A DNA stretch of 64,000 bases, from positions 248,001 to 312,000 of the forward strand of contig CM057150.1 of the NCBI GenBank assembly GCA_029964075.1, given 5' to 3'. Position numbers and translations under genes: made by a program. Source of the stretch: Patiria pectinifera (taxonomy: Eukaryota; Echinodermata; Asteroidea; Valvatida; Asterinidae). The notes beneath the pieces are model-generated. The model was not told where the DNA came from, did no database searches, and saw only the letters and a program-made list of their open reading frames with translations. This document shows positions 15,546 through 27,800 of the stretch, in pieces; the first letter of the stretch is position 1, and every line of letters starts with the position of its first letter.

Positions 15546-15745
15546 TATACTGTACACCGCTTTTGATTCTGTGTTCAGAAAAAGAGACAACGCATCGAGT
15601 TACAGCATTCCGCTTTTGATGCGTAAAAAACAAAATCATCAATCGTTTTCCTTCAAGTATACAGTTAACATTATGTAAATAAACGCAGCACACTCATATC
15701 TGTTTCATTTTGTTTCACTGAAACACAAACAACTAAAAACTAAAA

Positions 15746-16065
15746 ACTTGTCCAGATGCATTATCTCTCCAAGTCGACTTCCAGAAGTCGACATGACGAC
15801 TTGTCCAGAGGCATTATCTCTCCAAGTCGTCTTCCATAAGACGACATGGCGACTTGTCCAGATGTATTATCTCGTCAAGTCGACTTTCCGAAGTCGAGAT
15901 GACGACTTGTCCAGATGTATTATCTCGCCAAGTTGACTTCTCAAAGTCGAGATGACGACTTGTCCAGATGAAATATCTCGCTAAGTCGACTTCCTGAAGT
16001 CGAGATGACAACTTGTCCAGATAAATTATCTTGCCAAGTCGACTTACGATGTGGAGATGATGACA
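15746..16065. repeat. Second 53-bp minisatellite with an internal palindrome
   Basis: Six units start with ACTTGTCCAGA at 15746, 15799, 15852, 15905, 15958 and 16011, exactly 53 bp apart. Each carries an inverted repeat of the type AAGTCGACTTCC then GAAGTCGA. The sequence is unrelated to the A-rich 53-bp array that ends 200 bp to its left. Weak open frames through it are not coding. Confidence 0.9.
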
Positions 16066-17825
16066 TGCAAAAATCTCGTTCTGCATGGATATCCCGTTTT
16101 TGAAGCACTGTCGTGGATTCTTTCTTGTTCGTCGGTGCATTTGAGGTTTTCCCCACCCGTTCTTATATGAACAATAAACTGGCAGAGGAACAAGAGATAA
16201 ACTGTAGGGTATTGATTTGATCTGGGTCGAAGTTGATTTGTGTTTTTTATATTTTCAACTTGTTTTAAATTACTCCCCCAAGCTCTGTAGGAAATCACAC
16301 CTCTGCCGTGTTTTCCCCTATTTATCCCGTTGAAAAGTAATTCACTTCACGTTAAACATTAACAATCATAAATTCACAAAAATGTCTTTATTGACATCTT
16401 GCCTAAAAATGACACTTACAAATTCAAGATTTGCTTTAAATCATATTGAGATCATATTTAAGATAAAACGACTCTCACGGCTTAAATTGGAATATCGGAA
16501 AATTAGCAAAACTCTTGTCTGAACTCTTGTCTGATATATTACGAGAAATGATTTGATAAAAACTCTTATTGCCAACATTAAATCTGGGACACTGAAGACA
16601 AAGACAAATTTGTGTTAATTTCAAGATTTTAAATGGGGAGCGCCGGGGGGGGGGGGCATTTGTTGCAGGACATTTTATTCTTTTACATTTCGTTCGGAAA
16701 AGAAAAATCGAAGTTTTGAAAAAGCACATACTTAATTATACCAACAATAACCTTTCAAATTCCCATAACTATATCATGCGTTGCATGTTCGTCAAGCTTA
16801 AGAGCTTCTCCATAGATGCTCCATTTGCATCAAAGCAACAATGAAAACAACTCTAATGACATCATTAATCATCCGTCTTTGTGCCGCTTCATGTGTGGAA
16901 AGGAAATAGACCAGCAGACGTTTTGCATTTTTTATGAACATCAACAAAAGAGACACAACCATTAGTTGCCTCTGCACGCGGCATTTTGATCAAATTTTCA
17001 GTCTCAGTGTCGACGGGTATTAGTTTCTATGAATGCTATTTAATAATTAAGAAATATCAAGTCCGTTTGCGAAAATAATTTACACGTTTCAAAATGTATC
17101 ACAAACGTATTGACACTCAACTGTCCTTTAGTTCTAATTTTACATGTCTTTGTGTGTGTTTACTCGACTAAACCACAGATGTCCCCGGTTCGATGCCCCA
17201 TGAGTTTGTAAGTTGGATAAACACAATCTACAAAGAAATAAATTTCGTCGAATTTTTGGTTTGTTGTTTTATATTTGATAACATCATAATGATGTAAATT
17301 ATAGTTGATGACTTATTTTGAGGTAAAATTAAATGTTCTTGTGGCAATAAAAAAGACAAGTCAAGCCTAGCCAAGCTTTTCCCAAAGCATAAAAAAATTA
17401 TATTCTGGTGCCGAATGGTTATTCAATTGAGGCCTTTGCATGCATCTGTATACACAATAGCCCATTCGTGTGACGTTACGAGGTAATCCTGTACAAAAGT
17501 ACTGCCCAGCGCCCCTACTCCGACGCCCCAAGAAATTATACTGGTATTATACGCCTTTCCCCAAAATACGGACAGAACCTGCTGGGTTAGGGGGTATTTG
17601 TACATCCCGTAACATATTGCTAATAATCATCGGATTTGAACAGCGACCGCTTTGAAAGTATGGTACGAGCCCCCCCCCCCCCCTTATTGATTTTAAGGAG
17701 CCAAGTGTCCGGACAAAAAAACCTGTCTACATTTCAGCATTGATTTGCTGATGAACCCCCCCCCCACAAAAATTCTTGGTTCCGCCCCCGATTGTTGTTG
17801 TGCATATACGGCAATTATTATCATC
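16066..17825. other. Intergenic DNA with homopolymer runs
   Basis: No supported gene. There is a G run at 16645-16654 and C runs at 17671-17683 and 17757-17765. The stretches beside the C runs look like decayed dispersed repeat. A B-box-like GGTTCGATGCC at 17189 has no A-box partner. Confidence 0.5.
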
Positions 17826-18291
17826 TACAAGGTGATTCAAAATGCAATCAAATTTGATACACAAATTTGATACAATGAAGTATGTCTAATAAGAGCATGT
17901 TCTTCCACTCATCTGAAAAAAAGCAGTTACTGATATTGATCTATGCCAACAGAAGTTATGCATGTTTTACTTAAAGAAACCATTTTTTATAGCTGTCCTT
18001 GGAGTGCCATTGAGCGTAGTGATAATACAAACAAGCATTCATTAAAATGAGATATTAATAATTGAAATCAAGACCATTGTTTTTTTCTGTCAGTTGTAAT
18101 GGTTTGCATATGAGGAACAAGTCAACTCTTTTTCTTCTGAAATGTTATTAGCTATATAAACATCCTTTGCAAGTTCTCGTTCATTCGTCGAGGTGGGAAA
18201 ACGTCCATGTTTCATAATACTCAATGTGTATTAACCGTTCGTAGAATTATCAGAGGTGGACAGCCGAGCTTTTGTGATCTTTTTATTCAAA

Positions 18292-18507
18292 TAGACATAA
18301 CGTGAGATTTGAAGGTTTGCATGGTGGAAAGATACTAAGACAAGAAAAGTTTGCGGTAGCACCATGTGAATAACATTCTCCTGACGACGGTCAGAGCATA
18401 CTGTTCGAAACGTTGAGCCCCTCGCTTCTTTTCAGAACCACACATACTCACAAAAGAGATTTATTCACATGGTGCTACCGCAAACTTATCTTGTTTTAGA
18501 CATAACG
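18292..18507 (+). mobile_element. Penelope-like terminal hairpin inserted in the MITE, with 11-bp target duplication
   Basis: The insert 18303-18496 is bounded by direct repeats TAGACATAACG at 18292-18302 and 18497-18507. Inside, 18347-18373 and 18461-18487 are perfect 27-bp inverted repeats (arm begins AAGTTTGCGGTAGCACC). The loop holds CTCCTGACGACG...GTTCGAAACG, then CAGAACCACACATACTCACA, shared with the Penelope-like 3' end at 51380-51495. It carries no protein-coding part. The other MITE copy (56390-56440) has TAGACATAAC only once, so it serves as an empty-site reference. Confidence 0.75.
18378..18411 (+). ncRNA. Hammerhead-ribozyme-like core in the Penelope-like hairpin
   Basis: CTGACGA (box 1, CUGANGA type) is followed by a segment that can form a short helix (GGTCAG with CTGTTC) and then GAAAC (box 2 type). 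Penelope-like elements are known to carry hammerhead motifs in their terminal regions. The fit is incomplete: there is an extra C before the stem II candidate and I could not assign stems I and III convincingly, so self-cleavage is unproven. Confidence 0.4.
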
Positions 18508-18645
18508 CGGGAATAAAGTATGCAAATGACGTGAAATTTTCACAGTTAAAAGTCAATAAGATGTACTTTATGAAAGATGAAATTGAGCAAGCCGAATATT
18601 TTTAAATATTTTCAAATCAGTCATTTTCTTGTTTGACTCCCCTGC

Positions 18646-19044
18646 AAGGAGAAGCCGGTAGAAAGCCTTGCGAATCGGTATCGGCTGAGCACCGCATGCA
18701 TGGTTGTATACACGGTAGCCTCATCAGTAACCTGTACTCTGAAACCGACCACTCGCATGGCGGTTTGCTTCATGTCCTATTAGCCAATATATATTCGGCT
18801 TTTCCAAAAAGAGAGACTGACAACAACATTCCAAAGGGAAAACGTTCCTTTTGCGCAACTCACAGGCAGATGTGATAAAAGTATAATATTGTCGAATTAG
18901 CCGGTTATGCTGTAAAATATGACCGGCGTTTGCATGGTGATAAAGGAAGGATATTAAAAAAAACATGCTGACATATTATATTTACAGTTATAATTCTTTT
19001 TCATTTCTTGAAAAAAAGGTAAAACATACTGGTACTATCTGTGG
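18646..19044. other. Spacer before the assembly gap
   Basis: No supported feature. A short open frame at 18633-18875 has no splice signals or recognisable domain. Confidence 0.4.
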
Positions 19045-19544
19045 NNNNNNNNNNNNNNNNNNNNNNNNNNNNNNNNNNNNNNNNNNNNNNNNNNNNNNNN
19101 NNNNNNNNNNNNNNNNNNNNNNNNNNNNNNNNNNNNNNNNNNNNNNNNNNNNNNNNNNNNNNNNNNNNNNNNNNNNNNNNNNNNNNNNNNNNNNNNNNNN
19201 NNNNNNNNNNNNNNNNNNNNNNNNNNNNNNNNNNNNNNNNNNNNNNNNNNNNNNNNNNNNNNNNNNNNNNNNNNNNNNNNNNNNNNNNNNNNNNNNNNNN
19301 NNNNNNNNNNNNNNNNNNNNNNNNNNNNNNNNNNNNNNNNNNNNNNNNNNNNNNNNNNNNNNNNNNNNNNNNNNNNNNNNNNNNNNNNNNNNNNNNNNNN
19401 NNNNNNNNNNNNNNNNNNNNNNNNNNNNNNNNNNNNNNNNNNNNNNNNNNNNNNNNNNNNNNNNNNNNNNNNNNNNNNNNNNNNNNNNNNNNNNNNNNNN
19501 NNNNNNNNNNNNNNNNNNNNNNNNNNNNNNNNNNNNNNNNNNNN
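19045..19544. other. Assembly gap, 500 N
   Basis: Exactly 500 undetermined bases, a conventional placeholder size, so the true length is unknown. The right edge runs straight into a GATA microsatellite, which probably caused the break. Confidence 0.98.
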
Positions 19545-19816
<272 letters not shown>

Positions 19817-21236
19817 ATAGATTTCCTGAGGGTAAAAAAGTGTGCATCTAATCTCATAATCCATTGTTAATTGTTTTTCTGGGCAAAAATCAGCAAACGT
19901 GTAATATTGCAACTAAGACACATTCAGTATACTGTGTTTCCAAAGTTACTTTGAGATTAATATCCTACTTCATCTTCAGCTAAGTTAATCTTTTAGGCGT
20001 ATCTGTGCATATCCTCAGCCCATGATTATTCCGTAGCAATTTTCAACTCAAGCTTAAGTTAAAGTAGTGGATTGATCCAAGAATTAAACAGGACCATACC
20101 TATGTGTTGGCATTCATGCCTATTATTTGGGATCTTTGTATCCCTGCATTCTACCTATCTCATCTTGTTATTACTGATAACTGTCTTAGACAATAGAGAA
20201 GCATTCACTTGAAAGTCGGGAAAAGGAGCAGGAAGTGATTTAAAAACAAAATTGTCTGCACCAAGCAATGTACTTAAAATGATCCCTGAAGGGGGTGTGG
20301 CCCCTTTGCTCCCACTCAAACTTTCAAACAATTTTTGCTGTGCACCAGAGCATACAATGTAAGTTAGGTGAATGCATTCTCAAATTTTTCTTACTATCCA
20401 AAATCTGTATTTTGAATTGTATTAGCAACAAAAATACTTATCAATGTACTCTGTATCTCGCTCTTCTCCACTGAAAAGCCACCGTACATGTGAGAACTTG
20501 TCTTACTTTTTGAATTTTCATAGTCAAATTATCCTTAACTTTCCCAGAAAAGTGATGTTTCATGTTCGACATTGACCTTAGATCGTTTCTTTTTCCTTTG
20601 TTGGAAGGCGTTTTCTCTTTTCTAAAGCAACTTCTTCAAACATGCTCGGCGTATGTTTCCAACTTTTGATTTTACTAATTGGACAAATCACTGCCTGGGT
20701 ATTGCTATTTGGCCAATAATAACAGCTATTGATTTTTAGAGTTACGTGAAGGTGAGTTTGTCATGAAATACTTGGTGGATTTCTTTGCGCGCTTTTACAC
20801 ATACTTAAATGGAAAAAGTTGAAAATATTATGGTGCAGGCACACATTTGAAAGAAATAGTCGCAACATGATTTAAATGCACTGAAAAATTGAGTTTCACA
20901 TTACAACCAAACTCCAGGGTCTTGAAACCTCGGCTTCCGCTTTGCCTCCTGTCTCATGATTGATAAAAACAAAAATTACATTTTAGGATATTATAATTTA
21001 GGATTTAATGTCCCTGAAGCAGACCATTGACCAAGTTAATGTTGGTTCCTCCAAATTGATCAGAAATCTGTATTCAGTTGAAGCCAATGCTGAGACATAG
21101 CCGAGATTTCATAACCTCTCAAAATTGCCTTCAGTCAAACCACGTTTATACCCAAAGGGCATAATTATTGTAGTTAATCTTATCATAGTCCAATATGTAC
21201 TGTAATACGTGATTTACTGTTACTCTAAACTTGCAG
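19817..21236. other. Upstream intron or intergenic DNA of the membrane-protein gene
   Basis: I could not identify ectodomain exons of the membrane protein whose last exons follow, although part of this stretch should be its intron. The rest is AT-rich with no structured repeat. Confidence 0.4.
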
Positions 21237-21810
21237 CTGGTGGTCTTGGTCCAGGAGAGATTGCCGGCATCTGTATCGGTGCAGTTGCTGCGGTGACTAT
21301 CATCACGACGCTGATGCTGTGTTTTTGCAGGGAAAGTTGTGCCCAGCACTGTTCATGTCTAGGTGACATGCCTGCAGAAAATATTGAAATAACGGTACTT
21401 AAAACCATATAATTTGTCAACAGTCACTGGTAATGAATAAGAAAGTTGTTATAGCACTCCCATAGACCTCTTTTTAACTCCTCTTTGTTGGTCCATTTTG
21501 TAATTTGATGGTAAAGACCCGAATGCAATTCTTTCGGTACATAACATCAAAACAATATAAAAAAGGCATCCACACTGTCTTGCATCGAAGCCGTTTGTGT
21601 ATGGGAACTAATAAGAGTCTACCACACTTTTTATATGTCTTTTTTGTCTTTGTCTTTTTTTCAAAATCATGGCTAAGAGAATGGCCATTAAACAAATGTT
21701 ATCTGTCTTTCCTTTTTATTTGGACCGGATGTTAAAGGTGTAACAGCGCAGACGAATACACTCTTGAACTGAATGGTATTGCATCTGCCACTAATGAGGA
21801 GGAAGTATAA
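21237..21810 (+). CDS. Type I membrane protein, transmembrane exon and cytoplasmic-tail exon (3' end of gene)
   Basis: Two exons join in phase. Exon 21237-21362 starts after ttgcag and ends at CTAG|gtgaca; exon 21752-21810 starts after gcgcag and ends in TAA. The split codon is G|AC. The product reads AGGLGPGE, a hydrophobic span ICIGAVAAVTIITTLMLCF, a Cys-rich juxtamembrane CRESCAQHCSCL, then DEYTLELNGIASATNEEEV and stop. The Gly-rich lead-in, a single membrane span and a short acidic tail fit the end of a single-pass surface receptor or adhesion protein; the Cys cluster could be palmitoylated. If the first exon is not spliced, it reads on to DMPAENIEITVLKTI and stop at 21410-21412. The ectodomain is not visible, so the family cannot be named. 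The tail exon ends only about 75 bp before the satellite array begins. Confidence 0.6.
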
Positions 21811-21884
21811 GGAATTGAAGTGAGTAATTGGACAACAAAAGAGTGGTAGATTTGTTTAAGATCAGTTTTATTTTTTTGAAATCC

Positions 21885-24800
21885 GATGAGTGTCAGAGAA
21901 TTGACAGATGGCTTAATTATGATTTGTCAGAGAATGCTCGGATGGAACTATAATTCATAAGAGTGTCTGAGCATGTTGTGATAGAACTGTGATGAGTGTC
22001 AGCATACTTGATAGAACTGTGATGAGTGTCGGAGCATACTCTAATTGAACTGTGATGAGTGTCGGAGCATACTCTAATTGAACTGTGATGAGTGTCAGAG
22101 CACATTCTGATTGAACTGTGATGAGTGTCAGAACATACTCTGATTGAACTGTGATGAGTGTCAGAATATACTCTGATTGAACTGTGATGAGTGTCAGAGC
22201 ACACTCTGATAGAACTATGATGAGTGTCAGAGCACATTCTGATTGAACTGTGATAAGTGTCAGACATACTCTGATTGAACTGTGATGAGTGTCAGAGCGT
22301 ACTCTGATTGAACTGTGATGAGTGTCACTGTATATTATTCTGATTGAACTGTGATGAGTGTCAGAACATACTCTGATTGAACTGTGATGAGTGTCAGAGC
22401 ACACTCTGATTGAACTGTGATGAGGTCAGAACATACTCTGATTGAACTGTGATGAGTGTCAGAACATACTCTGATTGAACTGTGATGAGTGTCAGAATAT
22501 ACTCTGATTGAACTGTGATAGAGTGTCAGAGCACACTCTGATAGAACTATGATGAGTGTCAGAGCACATTCTGATTGAACTGTGATAAGTGTCAGAACAT
22601 ACTCTGATTGAACTGTGATAAGTGTCAGAGCACACTCTGATTGAACTGTGATGAGTGTCAGAGCATACCCTGATAGAACTGTGATGAGTGTCAGAGCACA
22701 TTCTGATTGAACTGTAATAAGTGTCAGAACATACTCTGATTGAACTGTGATGAGTGTCAGAGCACATTCTGATTGAACTGTGATGAGTGCCAGAACATAC
22801 TCTGATTGAACTGTGATGAGTGTCAGAACATACTCTGATTGAACTAGATGAGTGTCAGAGCACTCTGATTGAACTGTGATGAGTGTCAGAACATACTCTG
22901 ATTGAACTGTGATGAGTGTCAGAACATACTCTGATTGAACTGTGATGAGTGCCAGAATATACTCTGATTGAACTGTGATGAGTGTCAGAGCACACTCTGA
23001 TAGAACTGTGATGAGTGTCAGAGCACATTCTGATTGAACTGTGATAAGTGTCAGAACATACTCTGATTGAACTGTGATGAGTGTCAGAGCACATTCTGAT
23101 TGAACTGTGATGAGTGTCAGAACACACTCTGATTGAACTGTGATGAGTGTCAGAGCATACTCTGATTGAACTGCATGAGTGTCAGAACATACTCTGATTG
23201 AACTGTGATGAGTGCCAGAGCACACTCTGATTGAACTGTGATGAGTGTCAGAACATACTCTGATTGAACTGTGATGAGTGTCAGAACATACTCTGATTGA
23301 ACTGTGATGAGTGTCAGAATATACTCTGATTGAACTGTGATGAGTGTCAGAGCACACTCTGATAGAACTATGATGAGTGTCAGAGCACACTCTGATAGAA
23401 CTATGATGAGTGTCAGAGCACATTCTGATTGAACTGTGATAAGTGTTAAACATACTCTGATTGAACTGTGATGAGTGTCAGAGCACACTCTGATTGAACT
23501 GTGATAAGTGTCAGAGCACACTCTGATAGAACTGTGATGAGCGTCGGAGCATACTCTGATTGAACTGTGATGAGTGTCAGAACATACTCTTGTGAACTGT
23601 GATGAGCGTCTGAGCATACTCTGAACTGTGATAAGTGTCAGAGCACACTCTGATAGAACTTGTGGTGAGCGTCTGAGCATACTCTGATAGAACTGTGATG
23701 AGTGTCAGAGCATACTCTGATTGAACTGTGATGAGTGTCAGAGCATACTCTGATTGAACTGTGATGAGCGTCTGAGCATACTCTGATAGAACTGTGATAA
23801 GTGTCAGAACATACTCTGATTGAACTGTGATGAGTGTCAGAACATACTCTGATTGAACTGTGATGAGTGTCAGAGCATACTCTGATTGAACTGTGATAAG
23901 TGTCAGAACATACTCTGATTGAACTGTGATAGAGTGTCAGAGCACACTCTGATTGAACTGTGCTGAGTGTCAGAACATACTCTGATTGAACTGTGATGAG
24001 TGTCAGAACATACTCTGATTGAACTGTGATGAGTGTCAGAATATACTCTGATTGAACTGTGATGAGTGTCAGAGCACACTCTGATAGAACTATGATGAGT
24101 GTCAGAGCACATTCTGATTGAACTGTGATCAGTGTTAGAACATACTCTGAATTGAACTGTGATAGTGTCAGAGCACACTCTGATTGAACTGTGATGAGTG
24201 TCAGAACATACTCTGATTGAACTGTGATGAGTGTCAGAGCACATTCTGATTATACTTGTGATAAGTGTCAGAACATACTCTGATTGAACTGTGATAAGTG
24301 TCAGAGCATACTCTGATAGAACTGTTATTAGCGTCTGAGCATACTCTGATAGAACTGTGATGAGCGTCGGAGCATACTCTGATTGAACTGTGATGAGTGT
24401 CAGAACATACTCTGATTGAACTGTGATGAGTGTCAGAGCATACTCTGATTGAACTGTGATGAGTGTCAGAACATACCTCTGGATTGAACTGTGATGAGTG
24501 TCAGAACATACTCTGATTGAACTGTGATGAGTGTCAGAACATACTCTGATTGAACTGTGATGAGTGTCAGAATATACTCTGATTGAACTGTGATGAGTGT
24601 CAGAGCACACTCTGATAGAACTATGATGAGTGTCAGAGCATATTCTGATTGAACTGTGATAAGTGTCAGAACATACTCTGATTGAACTGTGATAAGTGTC
24701 AGAGCACACTCTGATTGAACTGTGATGAGTGTCAGAGCATACCTGGATAGAACTGTGATGAGTGTCAGAGCACATTCTGATTGAACTGTAATAAGTGTCA

Positions 24801-27800
24801 GAACATACTCTGATTGAACTGTGATGAGTGTCAGAGCACATTCTGATTGAACTGTGATGAGTGTCAGAACATACTCTGATTGAACTGTGATGAGTGTCAG
24901 AACATACTCTGATTGAACTGTGATGAGTGTCAGAGCACACTCTGATTGAACTGTGATGAGTGTCAGAACATACTCTGATTGAACTGTGATGAGTGTCAGA
25001 ACATACTCTGATTGAACTGTGATGAGTGTCAGAATATACTCTGATTGAACTGTGATGAGTGTCAGAGCACACTCTGATAGAACTGTGATGAGTGTCAGAG
25101 CACATTCTGATTGAACTGTGATAAGTGTCAGAACATACTCTGATTGAACTGTGATGAGTGTCAGAGCACATTCTGATTGAACTGTGATGAGTGTCAGAAC
25201 ACACTCTGATTGAACTGTGATGAGTGTCAGAGCATACTCTGATTGAACTGTGATGAGTGTCAGAACATACTCTGATTGAACTGTGATGAGTGTCAGAGCA
25301 CACTCTGATTGAACTGTGATGAGTGTCAGAACATACTCTGATTGAACTGTGATGAGTGTCAGAACATACTCTGATTGAACTGTGATGAGTGTCAGAATAT
25401 ACTCTGATTGAACTGTGATGAGTGTCAGAGCACACTCTGATAGAACTATGATGAGTGTCAGAGCACACTCTGATAGAACTATGATGAGTGTCAGAGCACA
25501 TTCTGATTGAACTGTGATAAGTGTTAGAACATACTCTGATTGAACTGTGATGAGTGTCAGAGCACACTCTGATTGAACTGTGATAAGTGTCAGAGCACAC
25601 TCTGATAGAACTGTGATGAGCGTCGGAGCATACTCTGATTGAACTGTGATGAGTGTCAGAACATACTCTGATGAACTGTGATGAGCGTCTGAGCATACTG
25701 AACTGTGATAAGTGTCAGAGCACACTCTGATAGAACTGTGATGAGTGTCTGAGCATACTCTGATAGAACTGTGATAAGTGTCAGAACATACTCTGATTGA
25801 ACTGTGATGAGTGTCAGAGCACACTCTGATTGAACTGTGATGAGCGTCTGAGCATACTCTGATAGAACCGTGATGAGTGTCAGAGCATACTCTGATTGAA
25901 CTGTGATGAGTGTCAGAACATACTCTGATTGAACTGTGATGAGTGTCAGAGCATACTCTGATTGAACTGTGATGAGTGTCAGAACATACTCTGATTGAAC
26001 TGTGATGAGTGTCAGAGCATACTCTGATTGAACTGTGCTGAGTGTCAGAACTTACTCTGATTGAACTGTGATGAGTGTCAGAGCACACTCTGATAGAACT
26101 GTGATGAGTGTCAGAGCACACTCTGATTGAACTGTGATGAGTGTCAGAACATACTCTGATTGAACTGTGATGAGTGTCAGAGCACATTCTGATTATACTG
26201 TGATAAGTGTCAGAACATACTCTGATTGAATCAGATAAGTGTCAGAGCACACTCTGATTGAACTGTGATGAGTGTCAGAGCATACCCTGATAGAACTGTG
26301 ATGAGTGCCAGAGCACATTCTGCCTGAACTGTGCTGAGCGTCAGAACATACTCTGATTGAACGATGATGAGTGTCAGAGCACACTCTGATTGAACTGGTA
26401 GTGTCAGAGCACACTCTGATTGAACTGTGATGAGTGTCAGAAACATACTCTTATTGAACTGTGATGAGTGTCAGAGCACACTCTGATTGAACTTTGATGA
26501 GTGTCAGAGCATACTCTGATTGAACTGTGATGAGTGTCAGAACATACTCTGATTGAACTGTGATGAGTGTCAGAATATACTCTGATTGAACTGTGATAGT
26601 GTCAGAGCACACTCTGATAGAACTATGAAGAGTGTCAGAACACACACTAATTGAACTGTGATAAGTGTCCGAACATACTCTGATTGGACGGTGATGAGTG
26701 TCAGAGCATACTCTGATTGAACTGTGATGAGTGTCAGAACATACTCTGATTGAACTGTGATGAGTGTCAGAGCACACTCTGATTGAACTGTGATGAGTGT
26801 CAGAACATACTCTGATTGAACTGTGATGAGTGTCAGAACATACTCTGATTGAACTGTGATGAGTGTCAGAGCATACTCTGATTGAACTGTGATGAGTGTC
26901 AGAGCACACTCTGATAGAACTATGATGAGTGTCAGAGCACATTCTGATTGAACTGTGATAAGTGTCAGAACATCCTCTGATTGAACTGTGATAAGTGTGA
27001 GAGCACACTCTGATTGAACTGTGATAAGTGTCAGAACATACTCTGATTGAACTGTGATGAGTGTCAGAGCACACTCTGATTGAACAGATAAGTGTCAGAG
27101 CATACTCTGATAGAACTGTGATGAGCGTCTGAGCATACTCTGAACTGTGATAAGTGTCAGAGCACACTCTGATAGAACTGTGATGAGCGTCTGAGCATAC
27201 TCTGAACTGTGATAAGTGTCAGAGCATACTCTGATAGAACTGTGATGAGCGTCTGAGCATACTCTGATAGAACTGTGATGAGCGTCTGAGCATACTCTGA
27301 TAGAACTGTGATGAGCGTCGGAGCATACTCTGAACTGTGATAAGTGTCAGAGCACACTCTGATAGAACTGTGATGAGCGTCTGAGCATACTCTGATAGAA
27401 CTGTGATGAGCGTCTGAGCATACTCTGAACTGTGATAAGTGTCAGAGCATACTCTGATAGAACTGTGATGAGCGTCTGAGCATACTCTGATAGAACTGTG
27501 ATGAGCGTCGGAGCATACTCTGAACTGTGATAAGTGTCAGAGCACACTCTGATAGAACTGTGATGAGCGTCTGAGCATACTCTGATAGAACTGTGATGAG
27601 CGTCTGAGCATACTCTGATAGAACCGTGATGAGTGTCAGAGCATACTCTGATTGAACTGTGATGAGTGTCAGAACATACTCTGATTGAACTGTGATGAGT
27701 GTCAGAGCATACTCTGATTGAACTGTGATGAGTGTCAGAACATACTCTGATTGAACTGTGATGAGTGTCAGAGCACACTCTGATTGAACTGTGATGAGTG

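Larger units (their letters stand above)
17826..18645. mobile_element. Terminal-inverted-repeat element, mariner/Tc1-like MITE, copy 1 (carries an insertion)
   Basis: The left end TACAAGGTGATTCAAAA (17826-17842) is, with one mismatch, the reverse complement of the right end of copy 2 (TTTTTGACTCACCTTGTA at 56518-56535). The right end of this copy (TTTGACTCCCCTGCAAGG, about 18632-18649) is a diverged version. The two copies share long stretches, for example GTGGGAAAACGTCCA. A TA dinucleotide at the ends suggests a Tc1/mariner-type target, but no transposase remains, so the family is inference. A Penelope-derived sequence at 18303-18496 interrupts it. Confidence 0.65.

Noticed and set aside
14838-15678. 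Lys-rich and Phe-rich frames as genes
   Set aside because: They come from the A-rich 53-bp minisatellite; both strands are open and no splice sites or motifs are seen.
17180-17205. tRNA or tRNA-derived SINE suggested by GGTTCGATGCC
   Set aside because: No A box at the right distance and no cloverleaf can be drawn.
18633-18875. An 80-codon plus frame as an ectodomain exon of the downstream membrane protein
   Set aside because: No flanking splice signals in a compatible phase and no recognisable domain.
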